Assembly: GCF_900129725.1 (NCBI RefSeq)
Contig: NZ_FQWQ01000003.1
Coordinates: 1 to 64,000 of the forward strand
Source: Chryseolinea serpens
Lineage (GTDB): Bacteria > Bacteroidota > Bacteroidia > Cytophagales > Cyclobacteriaceae
Direction of reading: 5' to 3'
DNA length: 64,000 nt
Part shown: in pieces, positions 54,278 to 63,071 of the stretch
Layout: each line of letters starts with the position of its first letter
How positions within the stretch are numbered: the first letter of the stretch is position 1
Program-made: the position numbers and the translations under genes
Notes under the pieces: model-generated
Told to the model about the DNA's origin: nothing
The model's input: the letters and a program-made list of their open reading frames with translations, nothing else
Database searches by the model: none

Positions 54278-57200
54278 CTACTTGTTGATTTTTACATATG
54301 GATTATCAACGACTAGCTTCCATGCGTTGAGTGAGTCGTCAAAATGGAAGAAGACTCCTTGTAAGTTATTCAATGCTGAAAAATCCACGTCCTCTGCATC
54401 TATTTGTAGCATTGAGGTCATGTCTATTGAGCAAAGGTATTGCAGCCCGTTTATATTTCGGGCGACAGTAATTCCCTTCATGGTGTCATTCGAAATTGTA
54501 AAATTTGGTATTTTCTCGATCTGTGACATTTTTCTTGTTGATAGTTCAAACATGAGATCAATCCACTCAGAGCAATAAACTGATACTTTTTTTTGAAGTT
54601 TAATTTTTTCATTTAGGATTTCCGTCTTGTAGTCGCGAATTGATTTTTCCCAAGCTTCATCGACAAAGAGTGTTGATAATTCAAAAGCCGATATTCTTGA
54701 ACGAATTCCAGCTTGATAAATCTTTACAGCTTTTAAGTTTGGCAAGCCGATTTCAATCAACATCGCCATTTCTTCAATTACCTCAGCTTGATCGTCCAAG
54801 TTTTTTAGTCGCAATTTTTTGCTAATAGCATTAAAGATCCATGGTATCTTGTATGTGAATAATTTGGCAATTGACTCCTCTGCGTTATCCCATTCAAGTA
54901 CCTTTTCGTACGGTTCTCCATGTATCCAACGATCAAGCGTTGTTAATAGCTTTTCATCTTGTAAAAGTTTGGCATCTTCTTTAAAAAGCGGCGCTTCTCT
55001 AGCCAATTTCATTATGCATCTGACAAGTTTAACCTTTTCGTTAACTTCGGCATCGGAATCGTTGTATGATTCAACTAGAGTGACGATTCGCTTCAATTGA
55101 GTTTCTATAAATAAGTCGCTGTTTAACGGGATTCCAGATCGAACAATGGATTTCCATTTAGATCGATCATTTCCCACTTTCGCGACAATTCCGATTACTC
55201 TGGCCTTAAAAAATGCTAGAAGGTCTTGTTCACCTAACGTAGGTTGACTTTGGAGTTGAATGAATGCTAAAGAATTTCTGAAAAACGTATCGATCCATTC
55301 GTAGTCTTCATGTTCACTCGTGCTATGAAGTTCGTGCAAAGACAGTAAAGTGTCATCGATCCAATCCAGGACGTCATCAATTTCCTGAGCCCTTTCACCA
55401 ATCTCATGAACGTTATTTTCTGTAATTAGTTGAAGTAATGTTTCGAATTCAATGTCTCCGTCATTTGCTACAATCTCCAGAGATCGAATCATAGTAAGAA
55501 TGCCACTTGTGGCAATGTCGATTTTAGCTTTATCAAAAAAGTTTCGAATATTCTTTTGTTCGTACGTGGTTTTTCGTCTCGCTTTAGGCGTGGATGAGTC
55601 TGATTTGTCTAATGCTACTAATACCTTAGACTCATGGTCGATGAATGCGCGACCAGCTCGCCCGGCTATATTCCAGAAATCTCGTGATGTTAGTAAGGTG
55701 CCGCTTTGATAAACAGTTGAGAAAATTACGGTGGAGACACCTAGATTCACTCCCTGACCAAGGGTTGAAGTTGAAATAATAACTAATGGCTTATCATTTC
55801 TCATTAACCTTTCGAGCGGCAGGCGAACATCCGCATTTAGCGATCCATGGTGGCATAAGATCCCTTTTCTAGCATATAGTAGCCAGTTATTCTTGTCACC
55901 GTATGTCTCAATACAGGCGAGCTCATACGATCTCCAATCAAGCTTATTTTGCCAATTGAAGTCCTCGGGACTATTTCCAAGACACTTTATATAGCCTTCA
56001 GCCATTCCAAAGACTGAATTTTGGAGACCCACAAAGATCAATACAGTTCCAAATGTTCTAAGTTTAAATGCGGTTGCCGCTACCGCCTCATTTTTATTGC
56101 CTGGAAAAACTCTGGGTTTTCGCTGCCCTTTTTGAAGGGGTAGCTGTTCGCTGACAACAAAACGGGAGTTAAATGATGGACGCTCTTGATCCGAGGACGT
56201 CCAATTTAAATTAACTGACTTTCCGTTCCACTCAAGCACTCCTAGTCTTTCGTCTGAGGGACGCCAAGTGTCTTTGTATATTGTTTCATCAGATTTTGTT
56301 AACCATTTGGAAAGGTCCTCGGCATTTGGAAGAACTGCGGAAAGCAATAGAAATCTCGCATTGTTTTTTTCAGCAAAATACCGCAGTTCCTCATAAAACA
56401 TTTCGTTAACTATGAGACGCTTATTAGCTCCAAGTAAGTGACCTTCGTCAATTATGATAAGCTTAAGAGCAACTGCTAAGTCGCGGTTACCACGGAGTAT
56501 TGCTTTTGCTTTCTCAGGTGTCGCAATAAAAACATTGGACTCTTCGATTATTTTCTCTTCAAGTGTACTATACAGACCGCCTCCATAAAGATGCGATAGT
56601 GAAATCCCGACCGTGGACAGAACTCTCTCTAGAGTGTTTTCAATTTCAAACGCCAATGATCTAAATGGCGCAATGTACAGGACCTTACCGGTTGGATTTT
56701 TAATTAGACTGCTGACAATTGCAATTTCAGCTATTCTTGTTTTTCCACTACTTGTCGGTATGGTCACAACGGCACCAAGTGAGTCATTATTAAGGACTTT
56801 TGCCAGTGACTTCCTTTGAGTGATGAACAATTCGTGTATACCTCTTGGTGGCAGATAGACAAGTGCTTTGATGTATTTCTTGATAACAACAAGTGACGTG
56901 TCAAAGTGAAGGGACAACGCTGGCCAAAGAGCAGAAAGATCAAAACCTTCCGCAAGTAAAATTAGAAGGCGTACTACCCACCACATTCCAGGTTCTTGCT
57001 TTACCTCAGCGATTTCTTTAAGTAATTTAAGATTTTGCTTTGCGCTTGCTAGCAGTTCTGGAAATCCTGTTTGTAGGTATCGAACTAAATTGTTTAGAGC
57101 GCGGGCAATTGTTATAAGGTAGACTTTATCTGCACCTGAATCTCCTTCATCAAATTCATCGATGAAATCATCGGTGTTTGTTGGATCAACCAGTATTTTT

Positions 57201-57658
57201 TCGATTTCGATTTGTAGCAATTGAAAGTTTCTTTGGAGAAACAGTGCGACTATATTTCCGATAGCGGTATCAGTCTTGGTTTTCTGAACCAAGATGAAGG
57301 CTTTTGAATATTGGAATGACACATAATAGCCAAGAGCTGCTATCAATGAGTAATAGCCACTGAATTCCGTTTTGTTGGTGTTAGCGCCATGGACGAACTC
57401 AAGAATGGAAGATCCTTTTTCTAGCGGACCTCTTGCTGACTCCATGTCCTGATTCTCAGCATAACAGCATCCTAATTCCATGTAGTACAATGCTAGCAGA
57501 TTAAGATTTTCATCCTGAATTGTGTACGGTGGAAAATTTTCACGGCCTTCCTGTGTGTTGAATAGAATGTATCTGGAATTAGCCTGAGCTATCATATTTT
57601 GAATGTAAGAGTCACTCTCAAGCGCTGTAAGCTTTCTGTCTATATCCTCTGTAGTCAT
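54278..57658 (-). CDS. hamB: Hachiman defence helicase HamB
   Basis: A 1126-residue superfamily 2 helicase. An N-terminal helical region (~1-280) precedes the motor: Walker A PTSSGKTRIAE (302-307 core), motif II DEGH (404-407), LLLSAVLP (motif III), then the second RecA domain with HHGSLNADVRLPLERLMR, STSTLGQGVNLG and DFWNIAGRAGRAF (motif VI). A long C-terminal helical domain follows. HamB unwinds or surveys DNA and restrains the nuclease HamA until invasion. It overlaps hamA by 4 bp, so the two are translationally coupled. The paired partner makes Hachiman the best assignment. Confidence 0.87.
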   Translation of the reverse strand: MTTEDIDRKLTALESDSYIQNMIAQANSRYILFNTQEGRENFPPYTIQDENLNLLALYYMELGCCYAENQDMESARGPLEKGSSILEFVHGANTNKTEFSGYYSLIAALGYYVSFQYSKAFILVQKTKTDTAIGNIVALFLQRNFQLLQIEIEKILVDPTNTDDFIDEFDEGDSGADKVYLITIARALNNLVRYLQTGFPELLASAKQNLKLLKEIAEVKQEPGMWWVVRLLILLAEGFDLSALWPALSLHFDTSLVVIKKYIKALVYLPPRGIHELFITQRKSLAKVLNNDSLGAVVTIPTSSGKTRIAEIAIVSSLIKNPTGKVLYIAPFRSLAFEIENTLERVLSTVGISLSHLYGGGLYSTLEEKIIEESNVFIATPEKAKAILRGNRDLAVALKLIIIDEGHLLGANKRLIVNEMFYEELRYFAEKNNARFLLLSAVLPNAEDLSKWLTKSDETIYKDTWRPSDERLGVLEWNGKSVNLNWTSSDQERPSFNSRFVVSEQLPLQKGQRKPRVFPGNKNEAVAATAFKLRTFGTVLIFVGLQNSVFGMAEGYIKCLGNSPEDFNWQNKLDWRSYELACIETYGDKNNWLLYARKGILCHHGSLNADVRLPLERLMRNDKPLVIISTSTLGQGVNLGVSTVIFSTVYQSGTLLTSRDFWNIAGRAGRAFIDHESKVLVALDKSDSSTPKARRKTTYEQKNIRNFFDKAKIDIATSGILTMIRSLEIVANDGDIEFETLLQLITENNVHEIGERAQEIDDVLDWIDDTLLSLHELHSTSEHEDYEWIDTFFRNSLAFIQLQSQPTLGEQDLLAFFKARVIGIVAKVGNDRSKWKSIVRSGIPLNSDLFIETQLKRIVTLVESYNDSDAEVNEKVKLVRCIMKLAREAPLFKEDAKLLQDEKLLTTLDRWIHGEPYEKVLEWDNAEESIAKLFTYKIPWIFNAISKKLRLKNLDDQAEVIEEMAMLIEIGLPNLKAVKIYQAGIRSRISAFELSTLFVDEAWEKSIRDYKTEILNEKIKLQKKVSVYCSEWIDLMFELSTRKMSQIEKIPNFTISNDTMKGITVARNINGLQYLCSIDMTSMLQIDAEDVDFSALNNLQGVFFHFDDSLNAWKLVVDNPYVKINK

Positions 57659-58494
57659 ACAACTAACGGGTTTCTAACATAATAATTTGCCTTTGTAAAT
57701 GCCTTTTTGATAAGGTCTTCGGGAGTTTCGATACCAATGGAGATAAAAACCATATTTGAATTCTTTGAGCTTAGATTGGCCTCTGTAATACCATGCGTGC
57801 TGGTATTGCTGAAAAGCATACCAACAGATATTAGATCACCTTTACCTTTGATCTGCTCTACTAGAAACTTATCCAGCATGTCTGCAATTGATTCTGTTGC
57901 TGGATCTCGCCCTAACTCATCAACAAGAAAAGAATAGGAAAGCGGGTTTTTACTTTGTTCAAGGGATTTGGTGATTGTTTCTACGATGGTTTTTGTTGGA
58001 GTTTTTCTGAATTTGGCCTCGCCAAGGTACATCCTGATTTTATCTTTCTTTTTGCCCTTCAAGACATCAACCATTAGGGTGTCATCTCCTTTTATCGCTT
58101 GGTCTACATTGGGGTTATATCGTAGTTTGAACACTTTAATTAGTTTTTTTTGGAGGCAACTTTCCACATACTCAGTCAGGAGGATTTCGGTCGCATTTCC
58201 TTTTCTTGTCTTGTCTGCTTTGGGAAGCTTTCGATGTTGCTTTGCATATTTTGAAAATCCCAATTTTTTATAGTTCTGTTTTAATTTTTTGATTCGGTAA
58301 GTCGAATGATGATGGAGAAAAACCTTTTTGGCCAGCCAATCAATCAAATCAGAATTATTGGTAGGGACCAACGCTGTTAAAGAACGATGGCATTTGGTCT
58401 TGGTTACTGCTACATCCTTGCAGGCTAACCAGCGAAAGAAAAAATCAGGAGCAACAGGATGTTGTCCAATTAAGTCTGTTTGACTGTTGGGCAT
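57655..58494 (-). CDS. hamA: Hachiman defence nuclease HamA (DUF1837)
   Basis: A 279-residue DUF1837 protein. Seen: KGNATEILLTEYV (Glu103), LFKLRYNPNVDQAIKGDD-like block with Asp137/Asp138, and YLGEAKFRKTPTK (Glu159, Lys161): together a PD-(D/E)xK active site as known for HamA. On activation HamA degrades DNA and causes abortive protection. The N-terminal ~95 residues are variable. It precedes hamB with a 4-bp overlap; about 125 bp upstream lies a HEPN-like gene in the same direction. Confidence 0.87.
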   Translation of the reverse strand: MPNSQTDLIGQHPVAPDFFFRWLACKDVAVTKTKCHRSLTALVPTNNSDLIDWLAKKVFLHHHSTYRIKKLKQNYKKLGFSKYAKQHRKLPKADKTRKGNATEILLTEYVESCLQKKLIKVFKLRYNPNVDQAIKGDDTLMVDVLKGKKKDKIRMYLGEAKFRKTPTKTIVETITKSLEQSKNPLSYSFLVDELGRDPATESIADMLDKFLVEQIKGKGDLISVGMLFSNTSTHGITEANLSSKNSNMVFISIGIETPEDLIKKAFTKANYYVRNPLVV

Positions 58495-58620
58495 AATAGT
58501 TTTGTTTGAGTGGGAGATTCCAGGTGGGCTGTGATCAGGCTAGATCGGGTGGGGGTCAAGGAATCTTAACTTGACTAAGATAATTAAAATATAGCTGAAG
58601 GTCAATTCTAATTTCGGTTT

Positions 58621-59328
58621 TTATGGATTCCACCACGGCGCAGTCGTATCGTTATAGATTTCGCAAAGACTATCCATTTTTCGGCAGAAATTCAATTGCG
58701 ATTTCTTGCTTTTTGAGCTAGAGATCATAGCCAGATAGTTTATGGAATATGATTTTAGGACTGTGTAGAAAAGGTCGCGGTAAATAATCTTTTCATCTTG
58801 ATTCGCTATGTCAATAAATGGTAATGTCGAGCGAATACTTTTTTTACTCGTTCGTATAACCCAATTATTTTTCGTTGAAGCTTCATGCAGAAGTCCACAC
58901 CTTACATTGGAATAAAAGTCGTCCGCTATGTTTTGAAGTTTCTTTTTTGGTTTCGATAGCTTTTGTGCAAATATTTCCTTAAACGGATCTTCATTTAACA
59001 GAAATGCCTTAAACTTTCCAGATGATGATCCATAGACAAAATCAGTTTCTTCTGCATACAACTCGTAATTTTTTCCCTCAATACAGCTTTGGAAGAATTC
59101 AATCAGGCTGCACATTAGTGATATCACTGAAAAGCCTTCGCCATTCGTGATGTTCAACGATAGGATATGTTCGATTGGAGTAAAATATCGCGTTTGAAAC
59201 CTCTTTCGCATTAGGTCAGCAGCTAGGTCCCAATCCTTCTCATTGTTGAAATCTGTTTTAAGTCTTTCGCGAAGCTGCTTCCAGTCTTTCTTCGTCTTCT
59301 TTCCAAAAAGTCTCGCGGAGTCATCCAT
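58621..59328 (-). CDS. HEPN-like protein upstream of hamAB
   Basis: A 235-residue, mostly helical protein of no family I recognise by name. NVRCGLLHEAS contains R143-x4-H148, the HEPN ribonuclease-type motif, preceded by a long helical region (FSVISLMCSLIEFFQSCIEG) typical of HEPN folds. It lies 126 bp upstream of hamA on the same strand and 15 bp after another HEPN-like gene, so it is probably part of one operon with Hachiman. It may be an accessory effector or an independent toxin-like defence gene. Confidence 0.6.
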   Translation of the reverse strand: MDDSARLFGKKTKKDWKQLRERLKTDFNNEKDWDLAADLMRKRFQTRYFTPIEHILSLNITNGEGFSVISLMCSLIEFFQSCIEGKNYELYAEETDFVYGSSSGKFKAFLLNEDPFKEIFAQKLSKPKKKLQNIADDFYSNVRCGLLHEASTKNNWVIRTSKKSIRSTLPFIDIANQDEKIIYRDLFYTVLKSYSINYLAMISSSKSKKSQLNFCRKMDSLCEIYNDTTAPWWNP

Positions 59329-59343
59329 TGTGAGGTTACTTTT

Positions 59344-59851
59344 TTATTGGTTGAGGATTTTTACGTTATTAACGATATTCTCAATTATTAAAAACTCGTG
59401 GCCCTTCACGGAATTCCAATCAACTCCCTTTAATTCCGCTTCCTGCCCGATTTCCATGTACGTGCGATAGTTGCTTAACTTAAAAATGACTCCCTTAACC
59501 TTCTCCAACAAAGCAGAATTTTGATCGATGTGAATAATGTCTAAGCGGTCTGGAAGATTGTGAGCCAAATCGTTTCGATGTTTACGCAGAGCCTGAATCA
59601 CGTTGATGTCTTCGCTGTTAATTGCTTTCATAAACTCTTTAAGATAGAGCAAGCAAGCTTCAAATTCGTTCTTGCTTCTCGTAAGTACGTCCTTCTGGTA
59701 AGAATGAAAGGGGCCTCCTTCGAATGTTGTATTTTGGTAGAATGACCTGATGGTCCAACGATCATGCTTTTAACTAGTTCGTGAGCAACCAAGACGTATC
59801 CGGCGTAGGTAAGGATGGCAGTTAATTTGGCTGCGGAGTCTTTTTTTTCAT
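59344..59851 (-). pseudogene. Small HEPN-like gene with two frameshifts
   Basis: On the minus strand an ATG at 59851 is followed by eight A, then the frame that makes sense needs nine (or six): DSAAKLTAILTYAGYVLVAHELVKSMIVGP. A second single-base loss leads into RSFYQNTTFEGGPFHSYQKDVLTRSKNEFEACLLYLKEFMKAIN, which continues to RKHRNDLAHNLPD, an R-x4-H HEPN motif. The reconstructed protein has about 168 residues. The run of A could allow slippage or phase variation, but the second shift argues for a decayed gene. It leads the HEPN-hamA-hamB operon. Confidence 0.6.
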
Positions 59852-59914
59852 AATTTAATCTAATTGCATCACGGTTTTTTTCTTAATACTCTGAACCCTC
59901 TTCAGGCGTTAACC

Positions 59915-59958
59915 TGGAGATTCCGAGGTGGATGACCACTTTGTTTCGTAGGCCTGTG
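59915..59958. mobile_element. IS21-like element, copy D (left 44 bp only)
   Basis: Forty-four bases identical to the first 44 bases of copy C (from TGGAGATTCCGAGGTGG to GGCCTGTG). It is then replaced abruptly by a second kind of element, so copy D was cut by nested insertion or recombination. Confidence 0.75.
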
Positions 59959-60155
59959 TGGAGATTTCGGTACCTGTGAACACTTTTTTCCGCGAGCCTA
60001 TGATCAATACATTCCGGATGGTACGGACAACTGATTCCGCAATCAATTGAGCACCTGCCTCGTTGGCTACTAATCAGTTGCAATCTCGAATCCTAAGTTA
60101 ACTATCACTGATCACACCTGCACGGAATTAGGTGTTCAGGGTAGCGGAATCTCCA
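59959..60155. mobile_element. Second, related element with GAACAC subterminal boxes (197 bp)
   Basis: The left end TGGAGATTTCGGTACCTGTG and the right end, read inward, TGGAGATTCCGCTACCCTGA share the TGGAGATT tip with the other copies. The subterminal box, however, is GAACAC instead of GACCAC, implying recognition by a different transposase. It has no coding capacity. Its right tip abuts an AbiEi remnant. Confidence 0.65.
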
Positions 60156-60327
60156 GATTGTCGCCGGCTTCGGAGGCAATGGGTATGTGACAAAAGCAGA
60201 CTTACACCAAGTTTATACCGAAAAGGAGCCTGGCCTAAAGGATAGCACGTTGCGGTGGCGTGTCTATCTGCACCACCGTGACCGCATCGAATTTATTTCC
60301 CAATTTCAGGCATTTTATGTATATTGA
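60154..60327 (+). pseudogene. AbiEi-like winged-helix remnant
   Basis: An open frame starting inside the element tip encodes IVAGFGGNGYVTKADLHQVY then EKEPGLKDSTLRWRVYLHHRD and ends at TGA 60325. It aligns with the first wing-helix of the intact antitoxin 25 bp downstream (ISSENLAIFYKESEPNVKETTINWRIYELVR). It is therefore a piece of a second, related AbiEi-type gene, lost on both sides. Confidence 0.65.
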
Positions 60328-60351
60328 TGCCGATTTATAGAGTAAATTATT

Positions 60352-61092
60352 GTGGCCGATAAGCTCCATATTGAAAGATTGAAAGAACGCTTTAAGGGTA
60401 AAAGCACCATTTCCAGTGAAAATTTGGCCATTTTTTACAAGGAATCGGAGCCAAACGTCAAGGAAACCACTATTAATTGGCGGATTTACGAGCTTGTTAG
60501 AATGGGTATTCTTGAGCGAATTAGCCGGGGGCAATTTCGAATTGGCCAAATGAAACCTTACGCTCCTGAACCATCAAGGCAGCTTTCGAAACTCTATAAG
60601 GATCTCAGTACTCATTTTCCATACATACAACTTTGCATTTGGGAAACGGGGTGGTTGAACGACTTAGGGCAGCACCTTTCTAACAGATCATGGCTCATTT
60701 TGGAAACCGAGAAGGACGCTTGTGAGCCCGTTTTTCATAAACTACAAGACAACAATAAGGCTGTTTTTCTTGAACCAACACTTGAAATGATGGAGCGCTA
60801 TGTTTCCATTGAAAGTAACCCGATCATTGTGAAGGCTATGGTATCGGAAGGTCCATTCCAAAATTCAAAAGGCGTTAACATCCCGATGCTGGAGAAAATC
60901 CTGGTTGACCTTGTCTGTGATACAGATATTTTCTATGCGTATCAAGGTAGGGAGCTGGAGTACATATGGGAGAATGCTTTTAGCAGATACACCGTTTTGC
61001 AGGATAAACTTCTGCGCTATGCTAGCCGCAGAAGAAGGAAGAGGGAAATAAGCGAGTATATAAAGAAACTCTATAATCCGGCAGCAATATAA
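60352..61092 (+). CDS. AbiEi-like antitoxin / regulator
   Basis: A 246-residue protein with an N-terminal winged helix (TISSENLAIFYKESEPNVKETTINWRIYELVRMGILERISRGQF) and a C-terminal domain of the type found in antitoxins paired with AbiEii nucleotidyltransferases. The GTG at 60352 is the first start of the frame that covers the helix. In AbiE systems the antitoxin binds the promoter and blocks the toxin. The toxin gene follows on the same strand within about 20-115 bp. Confidence 0.8.
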   Translation: MADKLHIERLKERFKGKSTISSENLAIFYKESEPNVKETTINWRIYELVRMGILERISRGQFRIGQMKPYAPEPSRQLSKLYKDLSTHFPYIQLCIWETGWLNDLGQHLSNRSWLILETEKDACEPVFHKLQDNNKAVFLEPTLEMMERYVSIESNPIIVKAMVSEGPFQNSKGVNIPMLEKILVDLVCDTDIFYAYQGRELEYIWENAFSRYTVLQDKLLRYASRRRRKREISEYIKKLYNPAAI

Positions 61093-61206
61093 TAAAAGTG
61101 CCGTTAATTTGTAATAGACTCCAAATCTCTGGAAAGCAACTGGATTGCTGCTATCGCAAAACAGAAAAAAGCAGACCCGATTCTGGTTGAGAAAGTCATT
61201 CGGGCG

Positions 61207-62175
61207 TTGTGGTTGCTGGAGGGTCTTACGTTGAGTGGGCTGCCTTTTACTTTCAAAGGCGGTACGGCCTTGATGCTCAAACTTGGTTCTGAAAGAAGGC
61301 TTTCAATAGATATTGATATCATTATTCCAAAGCAAAATGCCAGTCTGCCTGCTTTACTGACGAAGGTTGCTGAAGAGAGAGGCTTTCTTAAAACAGAGGA
61401 GAAGAAAAGAGAAGTAAAATCAAGTATTGAAAAGGCTCACTATAAATTCTTTTACAACCCAGTTGTTCAAAAGGCTGATCAAGCATATGTGCTATTGGAT
61501 ATTTTAGTGGGTGATTCAGGGTATCACAAAATAGAAGAGCAGTCAATTAAGAGTTCTTTTCTTTCTTTAAGCGGAAAACCATCTGTTGTAACGGTGCCTT
61601 CCTTTGAAGATCTCGCGGGTGACAAACTCACAGCCTTTGCCCCTGAGACAACCGGCATTCCCTACATAAAGAATGAACAGAGTGCGAGCATGGAGATCAT
61701 TAAGCAACTCTATGACCTTGGTTATCTGTTCGACCAGCTGAGTGATCTCTTCATCGTTAGAAAAACATTTGAAAGCATAGCACAAACCGAATTGAACTAT
61801 CGAAGAATTAAGAAAGCTCCGAGCCATGTACTGGAAGACACCTATCAGGCCTCACTGTGCCTTTCATCACACGGACAACTGGGTAATGGTAATTTTGATG
61901 AACTCCTTTCAGGTGTAAAGCGCATCCAGCCTTATATTTTTTCCGAGAATTACAATATTGATAAAGCTATTTCGCACGCTTCCAAAATTGCACATCTTAC
62001 CCGGTTATTGTTGCTACAGGAAAAAGCAATAACACGCTTTGAAGGCGCTGATCAGATCAAGGAATGGAGCATTGCCGACCATACGCTGACCAAACTCAAT
62101 AAATTGAAGAAGATAAATCCGGAGGCTTATTACTATTGGCACAAATCTATTGAGCTAAACTCCAAGTTGTCATAG
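61207..62175 (+). CDS. AbiEii-type nucleotidyltransferase toxin
   Basis: A 322-residue AbiEii/AbiGii-family nucleotidyltransferase: FKGGTALMLKLGSERRLSIDIDIII holds the GG/GS and D-x-D metal-binding motifs, followed by SFEDLAGDKLTAFAPETTGIPY, which is the usual lysine-containing second motif. The toxin modifies tRNA or related RNA in known members. The TTG at 61207 is the only conventional start, but clear family-like sequence (ESNWIAAIAKQKKADPILVEKVIRALW) extends upstream to about 61114 without ATG, GTG or TTG. The true start may be ATA/ATT or the gene may have lost its start codon. Confidence 0.82.
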   Translation: MWLLEGLTLSGLPFTFKGGTALMLKLGSERRLSIDIDIIIPKQNASLPALLTKVAEERGFLKTEEKKREVKSSIEKAHYKFFYNPVVQKADQAYVLLDILVGDSGYHKIEEQSIKSSFLSLSGKPSVVTVPSFEDLAGDKLTAFAPETTGIPYIKNEQSASMEIIKQLYDLGYLFDQLSDLFIVRKTFESIAQTELNYRRIKKAPSHVLEDTYQASLCLSSHGQLGNGNFDELLSGVKRIQPYIFSENYNIDKAISHASKIAHLTRLLLLQEKAITRFEGADQIKEWSIADHTLTKLNKLKKINPEAYYYWHKSIELNSKLS

Positions 62176-62213
62176 GACCCATGAAGAAGGAGCAATTGTA
62201 CGATCGAATATTA

Positions 62214-62285
62214 TTGAGAATCCGAAGAGGTTGACCATCTTTTCCGTTTTGCCCTGACCATCAATTTTCGGATCACGTGACCCCC
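62214..62285. mobile_element. IS21-like element, copy E (left end only)
   Basis: TTGAGAATCCGAAGAGGTTG followed by CATCTTTTCCGTTTTGCCCTGACCATC matches the right end of copy A read inward, base for base over most of its length. The tip has one mismatch (TT instead of TG) and the other half of the element is missing. Confidence 0.6.
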
Positions 62286-62365
62286 ATTGATTCCTTGCCA
62301 AACGGGAAAAGATAAGAGTGCCCCGTTGGCGAGAACATGAATATACTATTTTTTCTTAAAAAGTT

Positions 62366-62755
62366 TCACAAACAGGTGGGTTCGATTTTTTGCAATAAGA
62401 CCTTCAGTTCCTGTAGCAGCCGATCATAATTGGACTGCTTTTGCATTGTAAAAGCCTTATAAGCGGAGAACAATTTCAAATCCGAATCACTAAAGTTAGT
62501 TGAGTGCATTACAATGGGAATAGTACTTAGGTCGGGATCATCTTTCAGATGAAGCAACAACTCCTTTCCGTTCATACGTGGCATATTGTTATCGAGAAAG
62601 ATGACGCTCGGCAATGCGTGCATCTATTCAGGAACCTCAAGGGCCTCAACACCATCACCTGCCACTGTAAATTCAATCATCGGGAATAAGGTTTTCGTGG
62701 CTTCTTGGAGAAAATCCACATCATCTTGATCATCATCAACAATGAATATCGTCAT
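62366..62755 (-). pseudogene. Single-domain response regulator with in-frame amber stop
   Basis: From ATG at 62755 the minus strand encodes a full receiver domain: MTIFIVDDDQDDVDFLQEA (acid pocket), then a TAG at 62624-62626 after residue 43, and in the same frame IFLDNNMPRMNGKELLLHL (phospho-Asp) through QKQSNYDRLLQELKVLL. Only this one nonsense codon interrupts an otherwise intact ~129-codon gene. Either it is a recent pseudogene or the stop is read through or suppressed. Confidence 0.75.
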
Positions 62756-62975
62756 ACCGGTTGGCATCTGGTGGATTTGGTAATTAATGTTCCTGGCGGC
62801 TCGGAGTCCTACTAAATCAAAGGTAGACGAAATAAGTTATCGGAGGGAATTAATAAATTTTGAAATAAAAAGGGGCTTTCATCTCGTCTGGACCACTTAC
62901 CCCTTCTCGATGCCTGAACGCTGGTTACTAGTACGGTCAGGACGTTATCATGTGAATACCATATTCACCTAAATT

Positions 62976-63071
62976 CTATCGCCGTCTAAGGCGTTTAATT
63001 ATCTTGATGATGATGAAAATACCAATGACAGACCACCCAGTTATTAATACGACCGTGACAAAAGTTGTCAT
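62976..63071 (-). CDS. Very small membrane protein (31 residues)
   Basis: An ATG at 63071 opens MTTFVTVVLITGWSVIGIFI and continues through a single hydrophobic helix to a basic tail IKRLRRR. The start overlaps the TGA of the upstream 40-residue ORF in an ATGA. No homolog known to me. The topology of one membrane helix with an arginine-rich end resembles small membrane peptides; function unknown. Confidence 0.4.
   Translation of the reverse strand: MTTFVTVVLITGWSVIGIFIIIKIIKRLRRR

Noticed and set aside
58510-58570. Possible very degraded IS21-like element between hamA and the HEPN gene
   Set aside because: TGGGAGATTCCAGGTGGG resembles the element tip and GGGGGTCAAGGAATC the other end, but the unit would be only ~60 bp and the match is weak; chance similarity cannot be excluded.
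62787-62972. Plus-strand 61-codon open frame
   Set aside because: No features, no partner and in a decayed region between pseudogenes; regarded as chance.
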